DNA of 64,000 nucleotides from Chryseobacterium panacisoli (GCF_008274625.1 NZ_VTRU01000001.1:1302001-1366000); one strand, 5' to 3'. Shown: positions 1-8,359, counted from the stretch's first letter. Made by a program: numbers and translations. Notes: generated from the sequence alone by a model not told the origin.

Positions 1-707
1 ACGAAAACACTGGTGCTTTGCTTCAAAAGTTGATAATCATTAAGAGTATCAACGGTAAAAGGAGGTCTTGGAGTAGAATAGTTTTCTGCAGTCTCACTCA
101 TATGATTAATGGCAAGGCTTTTCACTGTAATAATTTCGATATGATAAGGAAAAGCCGGATCTTTTTTCTCCAGATCATCAGTAAGCCCAAAGAAGCTGGT
201 ACAGGTTTGTCCTCCTGTAATTCCCATTTTATCATAATCTGAAAAGGGAATTGAAATCAGCTGAAAAATATCTTCGGTTTTCTGAGTCTGTATCCATGAT
301 GTACCAAACATGTTCCATCTGAAATTACGGTTAATAGCCGATTCAGCTGTAATTGGAGGCGAGGTCACTTCTCTATCATTACTGCTTTCCATCTTTTCTT
401 CAGTAAAATTTCGGGAAAATTCTTTAATAATAATGGTACTAAAATCAGCATCCTTGTCACTTTTAGAATCGATCAGAAAAAATTTCAGCTGCTCCTCATG
501 AATACCTACATAGGCATGAATACTTTTTAGCTCTTCTGTTTCAAGGTTTCTTTTCCATTGTTCTATTTCTTCCCCTGAAACGCTGAAATGAGTTCCCTGA
601 TTTAAAAAATTCAAAATTTCTGCCCCATTTGTATCAATTCCGTTTTTATAAGAATCAATAAGATTTTTCCATTTTCTGATGGCTTCAAAGATGTTTTCAG
701 TAGTCAT
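1..707 (-). CDS. Hypothetical protein, 3' end cut by window edge
   Basis: An open frame runs from ATG at 707 to the window edge without a stop, giving about 235 residues; the C-terminus lies outside. It begins MTTENIFEAIRKWKN. It is hydrophilic, with no signal peptide or membrane segment, and I do not recognise the family. A Gly/Cys-containing stretch GITGGQTCTSFFGL is the most distinctive part. It is divergent from the LysE gene, with a 205 bp AT-rich gap between the two starts. The uninterrupted frame with ordinary flavobacterial codon use makes it a real gene; the function is unknown. Confidence 0.75.
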   Translation of the reverse strand, partial: MTTENIFEAIRKWKNLIDSYKNGIDTNGAEILNFLNQGTHFSVSGEEIEQWKRNLETEELKSIHAYVGIHEEQLKFFLIDSKSDKDADFSTIIIKEFSRNFTEEKMESSNDREVTSPPITAESAINRNFRWNMFGTSWIQTQKTEDIFQLISIPFSDYDKMGITGGQTCTSFFGLTDDLEKKDPAFPYHIEIITVKSLAINHMSETAENYSTPRPPFTVDTLNDYQLLKQSTSVF

Positions 708-841
708 GATACTATTTATTTGTGAATGATAATTATTTTATGTGTTGAAATTTACAAAAAAAACAGACTGATATTTATTTTAAATCACATTCAAGTGGAA
801 AATAAAATTTAATTGATTGAAAATTAATATTTCTTCAATTT

Positions 842-877
842 TTTGTCATACTGAATTGGGTACAGTCTGTATCTTTG
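842..877 (+). promoter_or_regulatory. Promoter candidate for the LysE gene
   Basis: TATCTTTG at 870-877 fits the Bacteroidota -7 consensus TAnnTTTG. A TTTG at 842-845 could serve as the -33 element, though its 24 nt spacer is long. The leader to the ATG at 913 would be about 30 nt. Confidence 0.5.
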
Positions 878-912
878 TGCCGGAAATACTCCCATTTAAA
901 TAACGACAACCA

Positions 913-1548
913 ATGATTCCATTTCACGAACTTGTATTTTTCATTCTGGCTGCACTCATCCTGGTAATCAGTCCCGGTCCCAATATGATTTACCTGATTT
1001 CAAAATCTATAACACAAGGGAAAAAGTCCGGGTTTATTTCCTTGGCTGGAGTGGTGTGTGGGTTTTTGTTCCACATTATCATGGTATCTTTTGGTCTGAC
1101 TGCGGTTTTGCTGGCCGTTCCATTGGCTTATACCGTCCTGAAGGCTCTGGGAACCATCTATCTTTTGTATCTGGCCTATCAGGCTGTAAAACCAAAGAGC
1201 AGGAATATTTTTGATGTTGATAAAAATGTTGCTCATGACAGTCCCAAAAAACTTTTTACCATTGGTTTTTTAACGAATGTATTAAATCCAAAAGTGGCCG
1301 TATTTTATCTGTCTTTCTTCCCTCAGTTTATCAAGCCAGAGTATGGTTCCGTATTCACGCAGAGTCTTGAACTTGGAGTGATTCAGGTTCTGATCAGCTT
1401 CAGCATTAACTTTATCATTGTATTGACTGCTGCAAGAGTTGCTTTATTCTTTTCCAATAATCCGGTCTGGATAAAGGTTCAGAAATGGTTTATGGCCAGC
1501 GTGTTAACCTATTTAGCAATAAAAATGGCATTTTCAAAAGCAAAATAA
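913..1548 (+). CDS. LysE/RhtB family amino-acid exporter
   Basis: A 211-residue hydrophobic inner-membrane protein with about six predicted helices. It carries the family signature SPGPNM at residues 20-25 at the end of helix 1, and a second conserved Asn-Pro segment (LTNVLNPKVAVFYLSFFPQF) in the middle. Length matches the usual 200-215 residues of RhtB/LysE translocators, which export amino acids or their analogues by proton exchange. The substrate cannot be read from the sequence. It is monocistronic, with a TAnnTTTG promoter upstream and a hairpin downstream. Confidence 0.9.
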   Translation: MIPFHELVFFILAALILVISPGPNMIYLISKSITQGKKSGFISLAGVVCGFLFHIIMVSFGLTAVLLAVPLAYTVLKALGTIYLLYLAYQAVKPKSRNIFDVDKNVAHDSPKKLFTIGFLTNVLNPKVAVFYLSFFPQFIKPEYGSVFTQSLELGVIQVLISFSINFIIVLTAARVALFFSNNPVWIKVQKWFMASVLTYLAIKMAFSKAK

Positions 1549-1552
1549 AATC

Positions 1553-1576
1553 CGGAACAGGTTTCTTGCTGTTCCG
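1553..1576 (+). terminator. Hairpin after the LysE gene
   Basis: CGGAACAG and CTGTTCCG pair perfectly across an 8 nt loop just after the stop codon. There is no strong T-run, so it may be a weak terminator or a 3' stabilising hairpin. Confidence 0.45.
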
Positions 1577-1667
1577 AATTCCTGTTGTATATTCATATAA
1601 AATCTGATCTAAAGAAAACATTATCATTATACACCGCGAATTTGAGATTAATATTCCGGCTGTAAAA

Positions 1668-1691
1668 CCGTGAAAATACGTAATTTTACGG
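1668..1691. promoter_or_regulatory. Imperfect palindrome upstream of AraC-type gene
   Basis: CCGTGAAAAT-ACGT-AATTTTACGG is a 24 bp near-palindrome ending 34 bp before the AraC-type start at 1726. Its position suits an operator, possibly for autoregulation. No TAnnTTTG box is clear here. Confidence 0.35.
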
Positions 1692-1725
1692 TTGCGTATT
1701 TATCCTCATCACTACAGGTTTACAG

Positions 1726-2601
1726 ATGAAACAGACTATTCCTACTTATGATTTAAACGGCATTTCCCGCCACAGATTCCATGTCAAAAGAATGGATAAA
1801 CGGACTCAGGATGCTGAGGATATTATTCTTTTAGACAAAGGAATACACCGGGACAGTCATTATATTTTTACCTGTATGGAAAGCGGCCATGTAAGAATGA
1901 TGGTAGATTTTAAAACGGTTGAGTCAAAAGAAGCCGGTATTTTCTGTGTGTTGCCGGGGCAAGTACATCAGGGGCTTTTGATGAAAGACGTTTGCGGATG
2001 GTTTGTCGCTGTAAAAGCAGAGCTTGTTCCCGATACGGTACGTTCTTTTTTTGATGAATCTCTGGGGGAAATACAGCCAATGCCAATAGACAAAAGCCTG
2101 ATCAAAAAAATAAACACAACAGCCGGTATACTGCACGCTTCTTATACAGACGAAATGCTTTCCTCCAAAGAAGGGTTTCTGGTTGTACAGTCATTGCTTA
2201 ATGCGTTTCTGGGAATGTTTGCCTTGATCTACTCCCGGAAGAATCTACCTCCTGCTTCCGGTGAAAACCGGGCTTTACAACTGTCGAGAACATTCAGAAG
2301 TCTGGTTCGGAAAGATTTTAAAACCTCGAAAAGTCCATCTGAATATGCAGAAATTTTAAATATCACAAGAGGATATTTAACAGAGGCTGTCCGGGAGGCA
2401 ACCGGGAAACCCGCACAACACTGGATTCATCAGGAAATTTTAATTGAAGCCAAAAGATTGCTGGTCTTTACAAACCTAAGTGTAAAAGAGATCGCTTATG
2501 AATTGGGATATAGTGACCATACCTATTTCAGCCGTTTATTTTCTAAACTTGAAGATCAATCTCCATCAGAATTCCGGAATCTGCATCAAAACAAACATTA
2601 A
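1726..2601 (+). CDS. AraC family transcriptional regulator
   Basis: A 291-residue protein with an N-terminal cupin-like sensor half and a C-terminal double helix-turn-helix from about residue 205 to the end. The first helix-turn-helix includes GYLTEAVREATGKPAQHW. The second contains SVKEIAYELGYSDHTYFSRLF, the classic AraC recognition region. It lies 82 bp upstream of, and co-directional with, a siderophore-interacting reductase gene, so it may control that gene. A near-palindrome sits just upstream of its own start. The effector is unknown. Confidence 0.92.
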   Translation: MKQTIPTYDLNGISRHRFHVKRMDKRTQDAEDIILLDKGIHRDSHYIFTCMESGHVRMMVDFKTVESKEAGIFCVLPGQVHQGLLMKDVCGWFVAVKAELVPDTVRSFFDESLGEIQPMPIDKSLIKKINTTAGILHASYTDEMLSSKEGFLVVQSLLNAFLGMFALIYSRKNLPPASGENRALQLSRTFRSLVRKDFKTSKSPSEYAEILNITRGYLTEAVREATGKPAQHWIHQEILIEAKRLLVFTNLSVKEIAYELGYSDHTYFSRLFSKLEDQSPSEFRNLHQNKH

Positions 2602-2683
2602 CCACGAATAGTCCAATTATTCCCACGAAACAGCTATCGGTATTTTCTGATTTTGCAACGTCCTTTGCAATAAAAAATGATTT

Positions 2684-3406
2684 ATGCCGAGCTTACCAAA
2701 ATGGATCAACGACACTGTAGAAAATGTCTGGTCCTCAAAATTTAAAGACTGTACGGTTATCCATATAGAAAAAATCACAAATGATCTTCGTCTTATACGT
2801 TTTCAGACAGACTTACAGGATGTTTCTTACGAACCTGCATATGCAATAGCCATAAGAATCAATGGCCGTGATTTCAGAAATTATTCCCCCTTCAACTTCA
2901 ACCAGGAGGCAGGGACTTTTGATGTTTTATTTCATCTGCATAACGCATCAGCAGCCGGAAGCCATTTTGTAACCCAGCTTTCTGCCGGAGATTCTATAAA
3001 ACTTTTAATGCCCAGAGGAAAACAATTCTTTGCTCCCAACGCCAAAATTCATTTTTCTGTGGGAGACGAAACTTCACTGGGAAGCTCTCTTTCAATAAAA
3101 GAGGCCGTGGAGGAAAACGGGTCTTTATTCGTCTGTCTTCATGAACTGGAAGAATATTCTGCTCTTGAAAAGCTGAATTTATATGGTTATCACAGTCCTA
3201 AAAACAATACCATGAGAATGATTGAAGCCTTGAATGATTTTCTGAGAGAGGAAAAAGAAGCCATAAGTGATGATAACGTTGTTTTTTATCTCACTGGAAA
3301 CGGGGGACGAATGTCGCTGATCAGAAAATTCCTTAAAGCCAGAGGAGTATCTCCGAAATGCATAAAATCACAGGCATATTGGATTGAAGGAAAAAAAGGG
3401 CTGTAA
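2684..3406 (+). CDS. Siderophore-interacting protein (flavin-dependent ferric reductase)
   Basis: A 240-residue cytoplasmic protein of the SIP/ViuB family, which reduces ferric siderophores to release iron in the cytosol. An N-terminal FAD-binding barrel carries the flavin motif RNYSPF at about residues 65-70. A C-terminal ferredoxin-reductase-like domain starts near VGDETSLGSSLSI and ends with the family's typical YWIEGKKGL. Length is normal. It follows the AraC gene, and iron or siderophore control is plausible from family knowledge. No Fur box was identified. The Met at 2684 is the only start upstream of the flavin domain. Confidence 0.85.
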   Translation: MPSLPKWINDTVENVWSSKFKDCTVIHIEKITNDLRLIRFQTDLQDVSYEPAYAIAIRINGRDFRNYSPFNFNQEAGTFDVLFHLHNASAAGSHFVTQLSAGDSIKLLMPRGKQFFAPNAKIHFSVGDETSLGSSLSIKEAVEENGSLFVCLHELEEYSALEKLNLYGYHSPKNNTMRMIEALNDFLREEKEAISDDNVVFYLTGNGGRMSLIRKFLKARGVSPKCIKSQAYWIEGKKGL

Positions 3407-3429
3407 AAACAGGGAAACTGAAACTTTAG

Positions 3430-3456
3430 CTGGCAATAGGAATCAATTATTGCCAG
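3430..3456. terminator. Hairpin between convergent genes
   Basis: CTGGCAATA and TATTGCCAG pair perfectly over a 9 nt loop, 24 bp past the SIP stop and 26 bp from the convergent oxidoreductase stop. It probably serves both genes; T-runs are weak. Confidence 0.5.
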
Positions 3457-3481
3457 ATAAAGTTATTATGAGATGGTTGAA

Positions 3482-4060
3482 TTACTTTTGTCTCTTTCCC
3501 AATTCCTTCACTTTTTTCAGCCATTGAATCCGCTGCTCATCCTTAGAATTCCGGATGATACCGATATAAGTTAGTTTAACAGGTTTTACACCGCAATATT
3601 CCAGTATGGATTTTTTAAGCTGATTCACGCTTGGTCTTCCAAAAAACAATCGGTAATACCAACCCGGCTGATCCAATGTTGTAATTATATGCGCCGTTTT
3701 ACCTTTTAACAATTTATCCCACCAGACCGAGTTCTCTCTGAATTTATAGGCCATTCCCGGCAAAAAAAGGCGGTCTATAAATCCTTTCATTAAAGCCGGA
3801 AATCCTCCCCACCAGACAGGATGTATCCAAACCAAATGATCTGCCCACTGAATAATTTCCCCTGCATTCATCAGATCCGGTTCAAGTTCCATTCTTTTCT
3901 GATATCCAAACTGCAGATTAGGATTGAAATGTAAATCCCTGATGACAATTTCCTTTATTTCAGCTCCTGTTTCTAAAGCTCCTGTTTTATAAGCTTCTGC
4001 AATCCCGAAGTTGAAAGAATCTTTATGGGGATGTCCGTTAATAATGGCTATTTTTTTCAT
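3482..4060 (-). CDS. NAD(P)H-dependent quinone oxidoreductase (flavodoxin-like fold)
   Basis: A 192-residue member of the KefF/MdaB/NQO1-type family, FMN- or FAD-dependent enzymes that reduce quinones by two electrons. The N-terminus KKIAIINGHPHKDSFNF is the phosphate-binding loop. WIHPVWWGGFPALMKGFIDR around residues 78-97 is the family's flavin-ring signature. Its ATG overlaps the stop of the upstream saccharopine-dehydrogenase-like gene by 4 bp, so the two are translationally coupled. The natural substrate is unknown. Confidence 0.9.
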   Translation of the reverse strand: MKKIAIINGHPHKDSFNFGIAEAYKTGALETGAEIKEIVIRDLHFNPNLQFGYQKRMELEPDLMNAGEIIQWADHLVWIHPVWWGGFPALMKGFIDRLFLPGMAYKFRENSVWWDKLLKGKTAHIITTLDQPGWYYRLFFGRPSVNQLKKSILEYCGVKPVKLTYIGIIRNSKDEQRIQWLKKVKELGKRQK

Positions 4061-5094
4061 TGGGTAACATTGATATTGATGGTTTCATAAGTATGAAGCT
4101 GTGCCATTAGTGATAAAGGCTCATGCAGCTGATGACTGAAATACACCTTATTTTCATGGGAATTTCTCAGCAGTTCTTCGGTATGCAGAACAGCAGATAA
4201 AGCAGTAAGTTCTGCCTGCCCTTTCATGCTTCGTAAGCTCAGCTTCTTCTCACCTTCTTTATCTTTTACTACAATTTCAAACACAGACTGATCTCCGCTT
4301 CCACTGGATCCAAAAATCATTTTTCTTTCTTTTAATGATAAAATATTAAAGATCCTAAGGTATTGAAAGGATCCCAGCAGCCAGGTAATGAATTTAGAAT
4401 TATAGGTCATTTTTACACTTACTCCGGGAATTCGTTCCACTTTATTGAGAATATAGAGGTCCGGTACATCAAAATTATAAGCTTTTCTCTCTCCTATCCC
4501 AAAAGAGAATTTAAAAGATTCCGTATCCAGAAAGTGTCTGATAGAAACAGGTTTGTCATTCTTATAATGCACAAAAGGAACGGCTACATTTTCTGCCATA
4601 AAATGAGCTGAACTCTCCCCTGCCAGGTCTTTTACAGAATAATATACAAAAACTTTTACTTCCTTAATATCATCTGAATGGGAAAGAGTATTGACCAATC
4701 CGGGTACAATTCCGCCCATCCATCCTGAACTGAAAACAATTCTGCTGTTCACATCTGCTTCTCCGGCAACAGCATACGCTTTTACCAAAGCCGGAGTAGG
4801 TTTGGTAATATCCAGATAATCTATATGATGAGCAATCGCAAAACGAAGTATATGATCTTCTCTATCATTCACAGAAAGAATAATGAGATTTATTTTTTTT
4901 TCTAAAATAACCTTAAAAGAAGCAGGATCTGTAACGTCGATTCTCAGGTTTTTATCCGTTGGACCTCCTTTTCGTCCTCCGATAAAAACAGTAAGATGAG
5001 GATTTCTTGATTTCAGAATGCGGGAAATAGTTTTTCCCACCAATCCATTTCCTCCAATGATTAAAATATTTTGCTCCATAACTTTTTTTGACAA
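4057..5094 (-). CDS. Saccharopine dehydrogenase-like NAD(P)-binding protein
   Basis: A 345-residue protein with an N-terminal Rossmann fold, IIGGNGLVGKTISRIL at about residues 11-26, followed by an acidic strand end and a hydrophobic C-terminal half, as in the trans-acting saccharopine dehydrogenase-like enoyl-reductase group. The true lysine-pathway enzymes are longer, so lysine metabolism should not be assumed. It sits between a Crp-like regulator (38 bp upstream) and a quinone reductase (4 bp overlap), suggesting a three-gene redox operon. The substrate is unknown. Confidence 0.75.
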   Translation of the reverse strand: MSKKVMEQNILIIGGNGLVGKTISRILKSRNPHLTVFIGGRKGGPTDKNLRIDVTDPASFKVILEKKINLIILSVNDREDHILRFAIAHHIDYLDITKPTPALVKAYAVAGEADVNSRIVFSSGWMGGIVPGLVNTLSHSDDIKEVKVFVYYSVKDLAGESSAHFMAENVAVPFVHYKNDKPVSIRHFLDTESFKFSFGIGERKAYNFDVPDLYILNKVERIPGVSVKMTYNSKFITWLLGSFQYLRIFNILSLKERKMIFGSSGSGDQSVFEIVVKDKEGEKKLSLRSMKGQAELTALSAVLHTEELLRNSHENKVYFSHQLHEPLSLMAQLHTYETININVTQ

Positions 5095-5132
5095 AAGTAG
5101 AGCGCTCTGACTTCAATGAGCAGGACAAATGT

Positions 5133-5699
5133 CTAAAAAGAAACGTCTTTTCTGATGCGGCTCAAGTGACGTTGTGTAATTCCAAGATAAGAAGCCAGAT
5201 ACTGCAATGGAATGTTTTGAATATAATCAGGATGATTCTTTATTAATGTTTCATACCGCTGGGCTGCACTATCTCTTTGAAGCTGAAAAAAACGTGTTTC
5301 CAGTTCAAGATATTCCTGCTCTGCAATAATCTTTAAAAATTTCGTCCAGTTAATGCTGTTCTTTACCAACTCATCTACCGCTTCTTTTTTAAGAATGATC
5401 AGTTCTGCATTGGTAATGGCCTGCATACTTTCTTTACTGGGACATCCTGAAACAAATGATGAATAGGCAGCGATCATATGATTGGGAAACCGGAAGCAAT
5501 AGGTCATATCTTTTCCTTCATCAGAAGTATAAAAGGAACGGAAAATACCAGATTTCACCAATCCTACTTCTTTGCAAAGTTCACCTTCCTGTATGAAATA
5601 ATCATTTTTATTAATGAGTCTTAATTCGGAAAATTTCAGGAATTCTTCAATTTCATCTTCTGAAAACAGATTAAAGCTTCTAAAGTAATCATGTATCAT
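5133..5699 (-). CDS. Crp/Fnr family transcriptional regulator
   Basis: A 188-residue protein with an N-terminal cyclic-nucleotide-binding-like barrel (about residues 10-120, including KSGIFRSFYTSDEGKDMTYCF) and a short C-terminal helix-turn-helix (LQYLASYLGITQRHLSRIRK). This short architecture is common in Bacteroidota Crp-like regulators and lacks the full cAMP site of E. coli Crp. It is the first gene of a probable operon with the two oxidoreductase genes that follow. The ligand is unknown. Confidence 0.9.
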   Translation of the reverse strand: MIHDYFRSFNLFSEDEIEEFLKFSELRLINKNDYFIQEGELCKEVGLVKSGIFRSFYTSDEGKDMTYCFRFPNHMIAAYSSFVSGCPSKESMQAITNAELIILKKEAVDELVKNSINWTKFLKIIAEQEYLELETRFFQLQRDSAAQRYETLIKNHPDYIQNIPLQYLASYLGITQRHLSRIRKDVSF

Positions 5700-5819
5700 T
5701 ATTCTTAAAAATAAGGGTATTCTAATGAATCACGAAAATAGATAAAAGATAAATGCAACACACTTTACAAACGCAAAGTTTTCATTTTTTCTAAGATTTT
5801 ATTTTAAGTGAACAAAGTT

Positions 5820-5952
5820 GACTGTCTCAAAAGTCAAATAATTTGGCTTTTGTCATTCTGACGAAGGAAGAATCTCATTAATAATCAGAATCGTGAGATT
5901 CTTCACTACATTTCATGTCCTTCAGAATGACACTTTTGAGACTTGAGACAGC
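5820..5952. repeat. Long imperfect palindrome, MITE- or REP-like
   Basis: Outer arms GACTGTCTCAAAAGTC and the reverse-complement-like CACTTTTGAGACTTGAGACAG enclose inner arms GTCATTCTG...GAAGAATCTCA and TGAGATTCTTC...TTCAGAATGAC. The whole folds into one interrupted stem of about 130 bp. There is no ORF inside and no clear target-site duplication. It resembles non-autonomous intergenic palindromes. A smaller hairpin with GAATGACA/TGTCATTC arms lies at 34349-34403. Confidence 0.6.
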
Positions 5953-5998
5953 CTCTTTTTAAGCGAAATGTATAGCCATACAAATTTCAATTAACTGC

Positions 5999-6028
5999 AA
6001 AAAAAATCATCTCAGGACGAGATGATTT
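5999..6028 (-). terminator. Intrinsic terminator of the orphan transcript
   Basis: On the minus strand AAATCATCTC-GTCCT-GAGATGATTT is a perfect 10 bp stem that runs straight into a tract of eight T (5999-6006). It lies about 60-80 nt downstream of the strong minus-strand promoter at 6085-6114. Confidence 0.8.
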
Positions 6029-6080
6029 ACCGTTTTGAATTTACTTGAGTTATTTATGAAGATATGAATGATGTTTTGTT
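6000..6080 (-). ncRNA. Candidate small RNA, about 80 nt
   Basis: A near-ideal promoter (TTG-N19-TATCTTTG, 6114-6085) and a perfect terminator (6028-5999) bracket a stretch with no ORF; the only ATG on that strand lies inside the terminator stem. The predicted RNA would start near 6078 and end near 6000. I do not recognise an Rfam family. It could also be the leftover leader of a lost gene. Confidence 0.4.
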
Positions 6081-6084
6081 GGTA

Positions 6085-6114
6085 CAAAGATAAATTAGCC
6101 CCGGTTTTTATCAA
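6085..6114 (-). promoter_or_regulatory. Orphan promoter, near-consensus
   Basis: Read on the minus strand, TTG (6114-6112), a 19 nt spacer and TATCTTTG (6092-6085) match the Bacteroidota primary sigma consensus almost perfectly. No ORF follows. The 14 bp palindrome CCGTAAAAATACGG (6139-6152) sits 24 bp upstream and might bind a regulator. Confidence 0.65.
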
Positions 6115-6160
6115 TCAGTAGAATCCCTAGAATTATATCCGTAAAAATACGGTTGTATAA

Positions 6161-6196
6161 AAAGAAAAGCCCTGCAGGAAATACCTTACAGGACTT
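6161..6196 (-). terminator. Terminator of aminopeptidase P gene
   Basis: On the minus strand AGTCCTGTAAGG pairs with CCTGCAGGGCT (one mismatch or wobble region) and is followed by a T-rich tract, about 90 bp after the aminopeptidase stop codon. Confidence 0.6.
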
Positions 6197-6287
6197 TGGT
6201 TTATCTAACAACTTTTCTGTTTATTGTTTAAAATTCAGGATTTAAAGCAATGATTACCATCTACTTTTCATCTTGATTTCATCTTTA

Positions 6288-8057
6288 TTAAAGAGGGCTT
6301 ACCAATTGCAGGAACCATTCTTTAACTTCTCCTTCCAGATAAGGAGCCAGTTTTTCTTCACATGTTTTGTGGTAACCGTTCAACCATGCAATTTCACTTT
6401 CTGAAAGGATTTCTTTCACTACAGTATCTTTGAAGAACGGGCAGAATGTCAATGTTTCAAATTCATAGAAAGTTCCGTGAATTGTTTTTTCTGCTTCTTT
6501 TACAGCGATCAGGTTTTCATGACGGATACCATAATGTCCTTCAAGGTAATATCCAGGTTCGTTTGAACATACCATTCCCGGAAGAAGTTCCTGAGGATTC
6601 AAGTCTTTTCTGATGTTTTGCGGTCCTTCATGTACATTCATGAAGCTACCTACGCCATGTCCTGTTCCGTGGTTGAAGTCTTTACCTTCCATCCATAAAG
6701 GAAGTCTTGCAATAGCATCAAGGTGTACTCCTTTTGTCCCTTTCGGGAATTTTACCATTGATAAACGGATCAATCCCTGTAATACCAATGTTGAATTTCT
6801 TTTAAACTCTTCCGAAGGGGTTCCTAAGGCAAATGTTCTTGTAATATCTGTAGTTCCTTCAAGGTACTGACCTCCTGAATCTACCAGGATTGTTTCCTCA
6901 TTGGTTACTTCCTTGCTTCCTTCTTTTTTGGCAGAATAATGCATGATAGCACCGTTATCTTTATATCCCACGATAGAACCGAAGCTTTCTCCCACAAAAT
7001 TTTCACCTTCTGCACGGAATCCTCTTAGTTTCTGTCCGATGGAATATTCATTCATCGCTTCTTTTCCTGCATTGTGAGTTAACCAATAAAGGAATTTTAC
7101 CATAGCCACACCATCTCTTACCATTACTTTTCTGAAACCTTCCAGCTCAGCTTCATTTTTCTGGGCTTTCATCAGGTTACCCGGAACCGGAGCTTTGATA
7201 AATTGGTTGTCTGTTTTTAAAGTTTCAAAAATCTGCTGGTTGCTGTTTGGAGAAACCAGTACTTTTTCATTTTTGAAGGTCTTCAGGTAATTGTAAAATT
7301 CTTCGTAAGGCATCATTTTCACAAAGGAATCATCCATTTGTTTTCTTGCTCCTACTTCCATTTTTTCTAATCCTGTGAACAGAACAGCATCGTTTTTGGT
7401 AATCACGATATATCCTAAAAATACAGGATTACTTTCTACATCACTTCCTCTCAGGTTGGCTGTCCATGCTACATCATCCAGACTTGATATGATATGTACG
7501 GTAGCTTCCTGATCTTCCATTTTCTGGCGAATGGCAGCAATTTTATCGGAAACGGATTTACCTGCTCTTTCTACCGGGTGTACAAAAATAGGATTGGCAG
7601 ACGGCGTTCCTCTTTCTTTCCAAACTTCTTTTAAAAGCGGAAAATCTACCAGCGTAATATTTTTTGAATTAAATTTCTGAGAAAGCAGTTCCCAGTTGGC
7701 ATTAGAAGCTGCTAAAGCATTTACCGCCACTTTACCGCCTGAAGGAATTTCTGAAATGATCCAGTCGATATAGTTAGGAGTTCCTTCCATACCGTCTTTG
7801 AAAAGATCGATTCCTGAACCCTCCAATTCGATAGCAGCTTGTGTAAAGTATCTTCCGTCTGTCCAAAGTCCGGCTTTATCTTTGGTAACTACCACAAAAC
7901 CAGCAGAACCTAAGAAACCAGACAACCAAGCTCTCTCCTGCCATTCTTCGGGAAGGTATTCGCTCATATGCGGGTCTGCAGAATATACTATAAATGCATC
8001 AACATTATTTTTCTGCATTTCTTCACGAAGTGCAGCAACTTTTTCCTTTGAAGTCAT
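6288..8057 (-). CDS. Xaa-Pro aminopeptidase (aminopeptidase P, M24B)
   Basis: A 589-residue cytoplasmic metallopeptidase that removes the N-terminal residue before proline. It has two creatinase-like N-terminal domains and a C-terminal pita-bread domain. The dimetal ligands are visible in order: Asp in DSGGQYLEG, Asp in TTDITRTF, His in HGTGHGVG, Glu in SNEPGYY and Glu in GIRHENL. Length fits the long eukaryote-like aminopeptidase P form common in Bacteroidota. I chose the start MTSKEKVAALREE at 8057; an ATG 60 bp further upstream would add a Phe/Arg-rich tail unlike the family. Monocistronic. Confidence 0.93.
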   Translation of the reverse strand: MTSKEKVAALREEMQKNNVDAFIVYSADPHMSEYLPEEWQERAWLSGFLGSAGFVVVTKDKAGLWTDGRYFTQAAIELEGSGIDLFKDGMEGTPNYIDWIISEIPSGGKVAVNALAASNANWELLSQKFNSKNITLVDFPLLKEVWKERGTPSANPIFVHPVERAGKSVSDKIAAIRQKMEDQEATVHIISSLDDVAWTANLRGSDVESNPVFLGYIVITKNDAVLFTGLEKMEVGARKQMDDSFVKMMPYEEFYNYLKTFKNEKVLVSPNSNQQIFETLKTDNQFIKAPVPGNLMKAQKNEAELEGFRKVMVRDGVAMVKFLYWLTHNAGKEAMNEYSIGQKLRGFRAEGENFVGESFGSIVGYKDNGAIMHYSAKKEGSKEVTNEETILVDSGGQYLEGTTDITRTFALGTPSEEFKRNSTLVLQGLIRLSMVKFPKGTKGVHLDAIARLPLWMEGKDFNHGTGHGVGSFMNVHEGPQNIRKDLNPQELLPGMVCSNEPGYYLEGHYGIRHENLIAVKEAEKTIHGTFYEFETLTFCPFFKDTVVKEILSESEIAWLNGYHKTCEEKLAPYLEGEVKEWFLQLVSPL

Positions 8058-8359
8058 TCTTTTCTTTTTTAAACACCGAAAGTTACGAAAAATTTGAAGT
8101 CGGGCGCTGAAATCCAACGGCTATTTTACTTAATAATCTGTTATTTTAGCAGGAAATCTTTTTGAGGAGATCTGTGGTTAAAAAGTATATTTAAGTTTTC
8201 TGAAACTTAATAAATGTATATGGATTGGGAATATATTTATAATTTAAAAACATGAAAATCTTAAACATATTTGATAAAATAAATCATTTTTCTCTAAAAA
8301 AAACTACCACATTATCAAAATAATAAATTTTTGGAAAGATTATTGCTGTATTCAACTCC
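8058..8359. other. 302 bp AT-rich gap
   Basis: This is the divergent spacer between the aminopeptidase P gene and the DUF6526-like gene. I see no exact TAnnTTTG box. The only coding possibility is a 23-codon frame at 8252-8323, listed separately at low confidence. Confidence 0.6.
8252..8323 (+). CDS. Possible 23-residue peptide
   Basis: ATG at 8252 opens a short frame beginning MKILNIFDKINHFSLKKTTT and ending TAA at 8321-8323. The FSLKKTT pattern faintly recalls leaders of Bacteroidota ribosomal peptides, but there is no core, no modifying enzyme nearby, no clear promoter and no clear ribosome site. An A8 run inside the frame (8298-8305) could be a frameshift spot. Weakly supported. Confidence 0.15.
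   Translation: MKILNIFDKINHFSLKKTTTLSK

Larger units (their letters stand above)
5700..6287. other. Gene-free 588 bp: palindromic element, orphan promoter, terminators
   Basis: No ORF of any length worth calling lies here. From left to right it holds a 133 bp imperfect palindrome (5820-5952), a minus-strand terminator (5999-6028), an orphan minus-strand promoter (6085-6114), the 14 bp palindrome CCGTAAAAATACGG (6139-6152) and the terminator of the aminopeptidase P gene (6161-6196). Confidence 0.8.

Noticed and set aside
4057..5094. Lysine-pathway saccharopine dehydrogenase
   Set aside because: Only the Rossmann half is clearly similar, and no lysine-pathway gene is nearby; a general label is safer.
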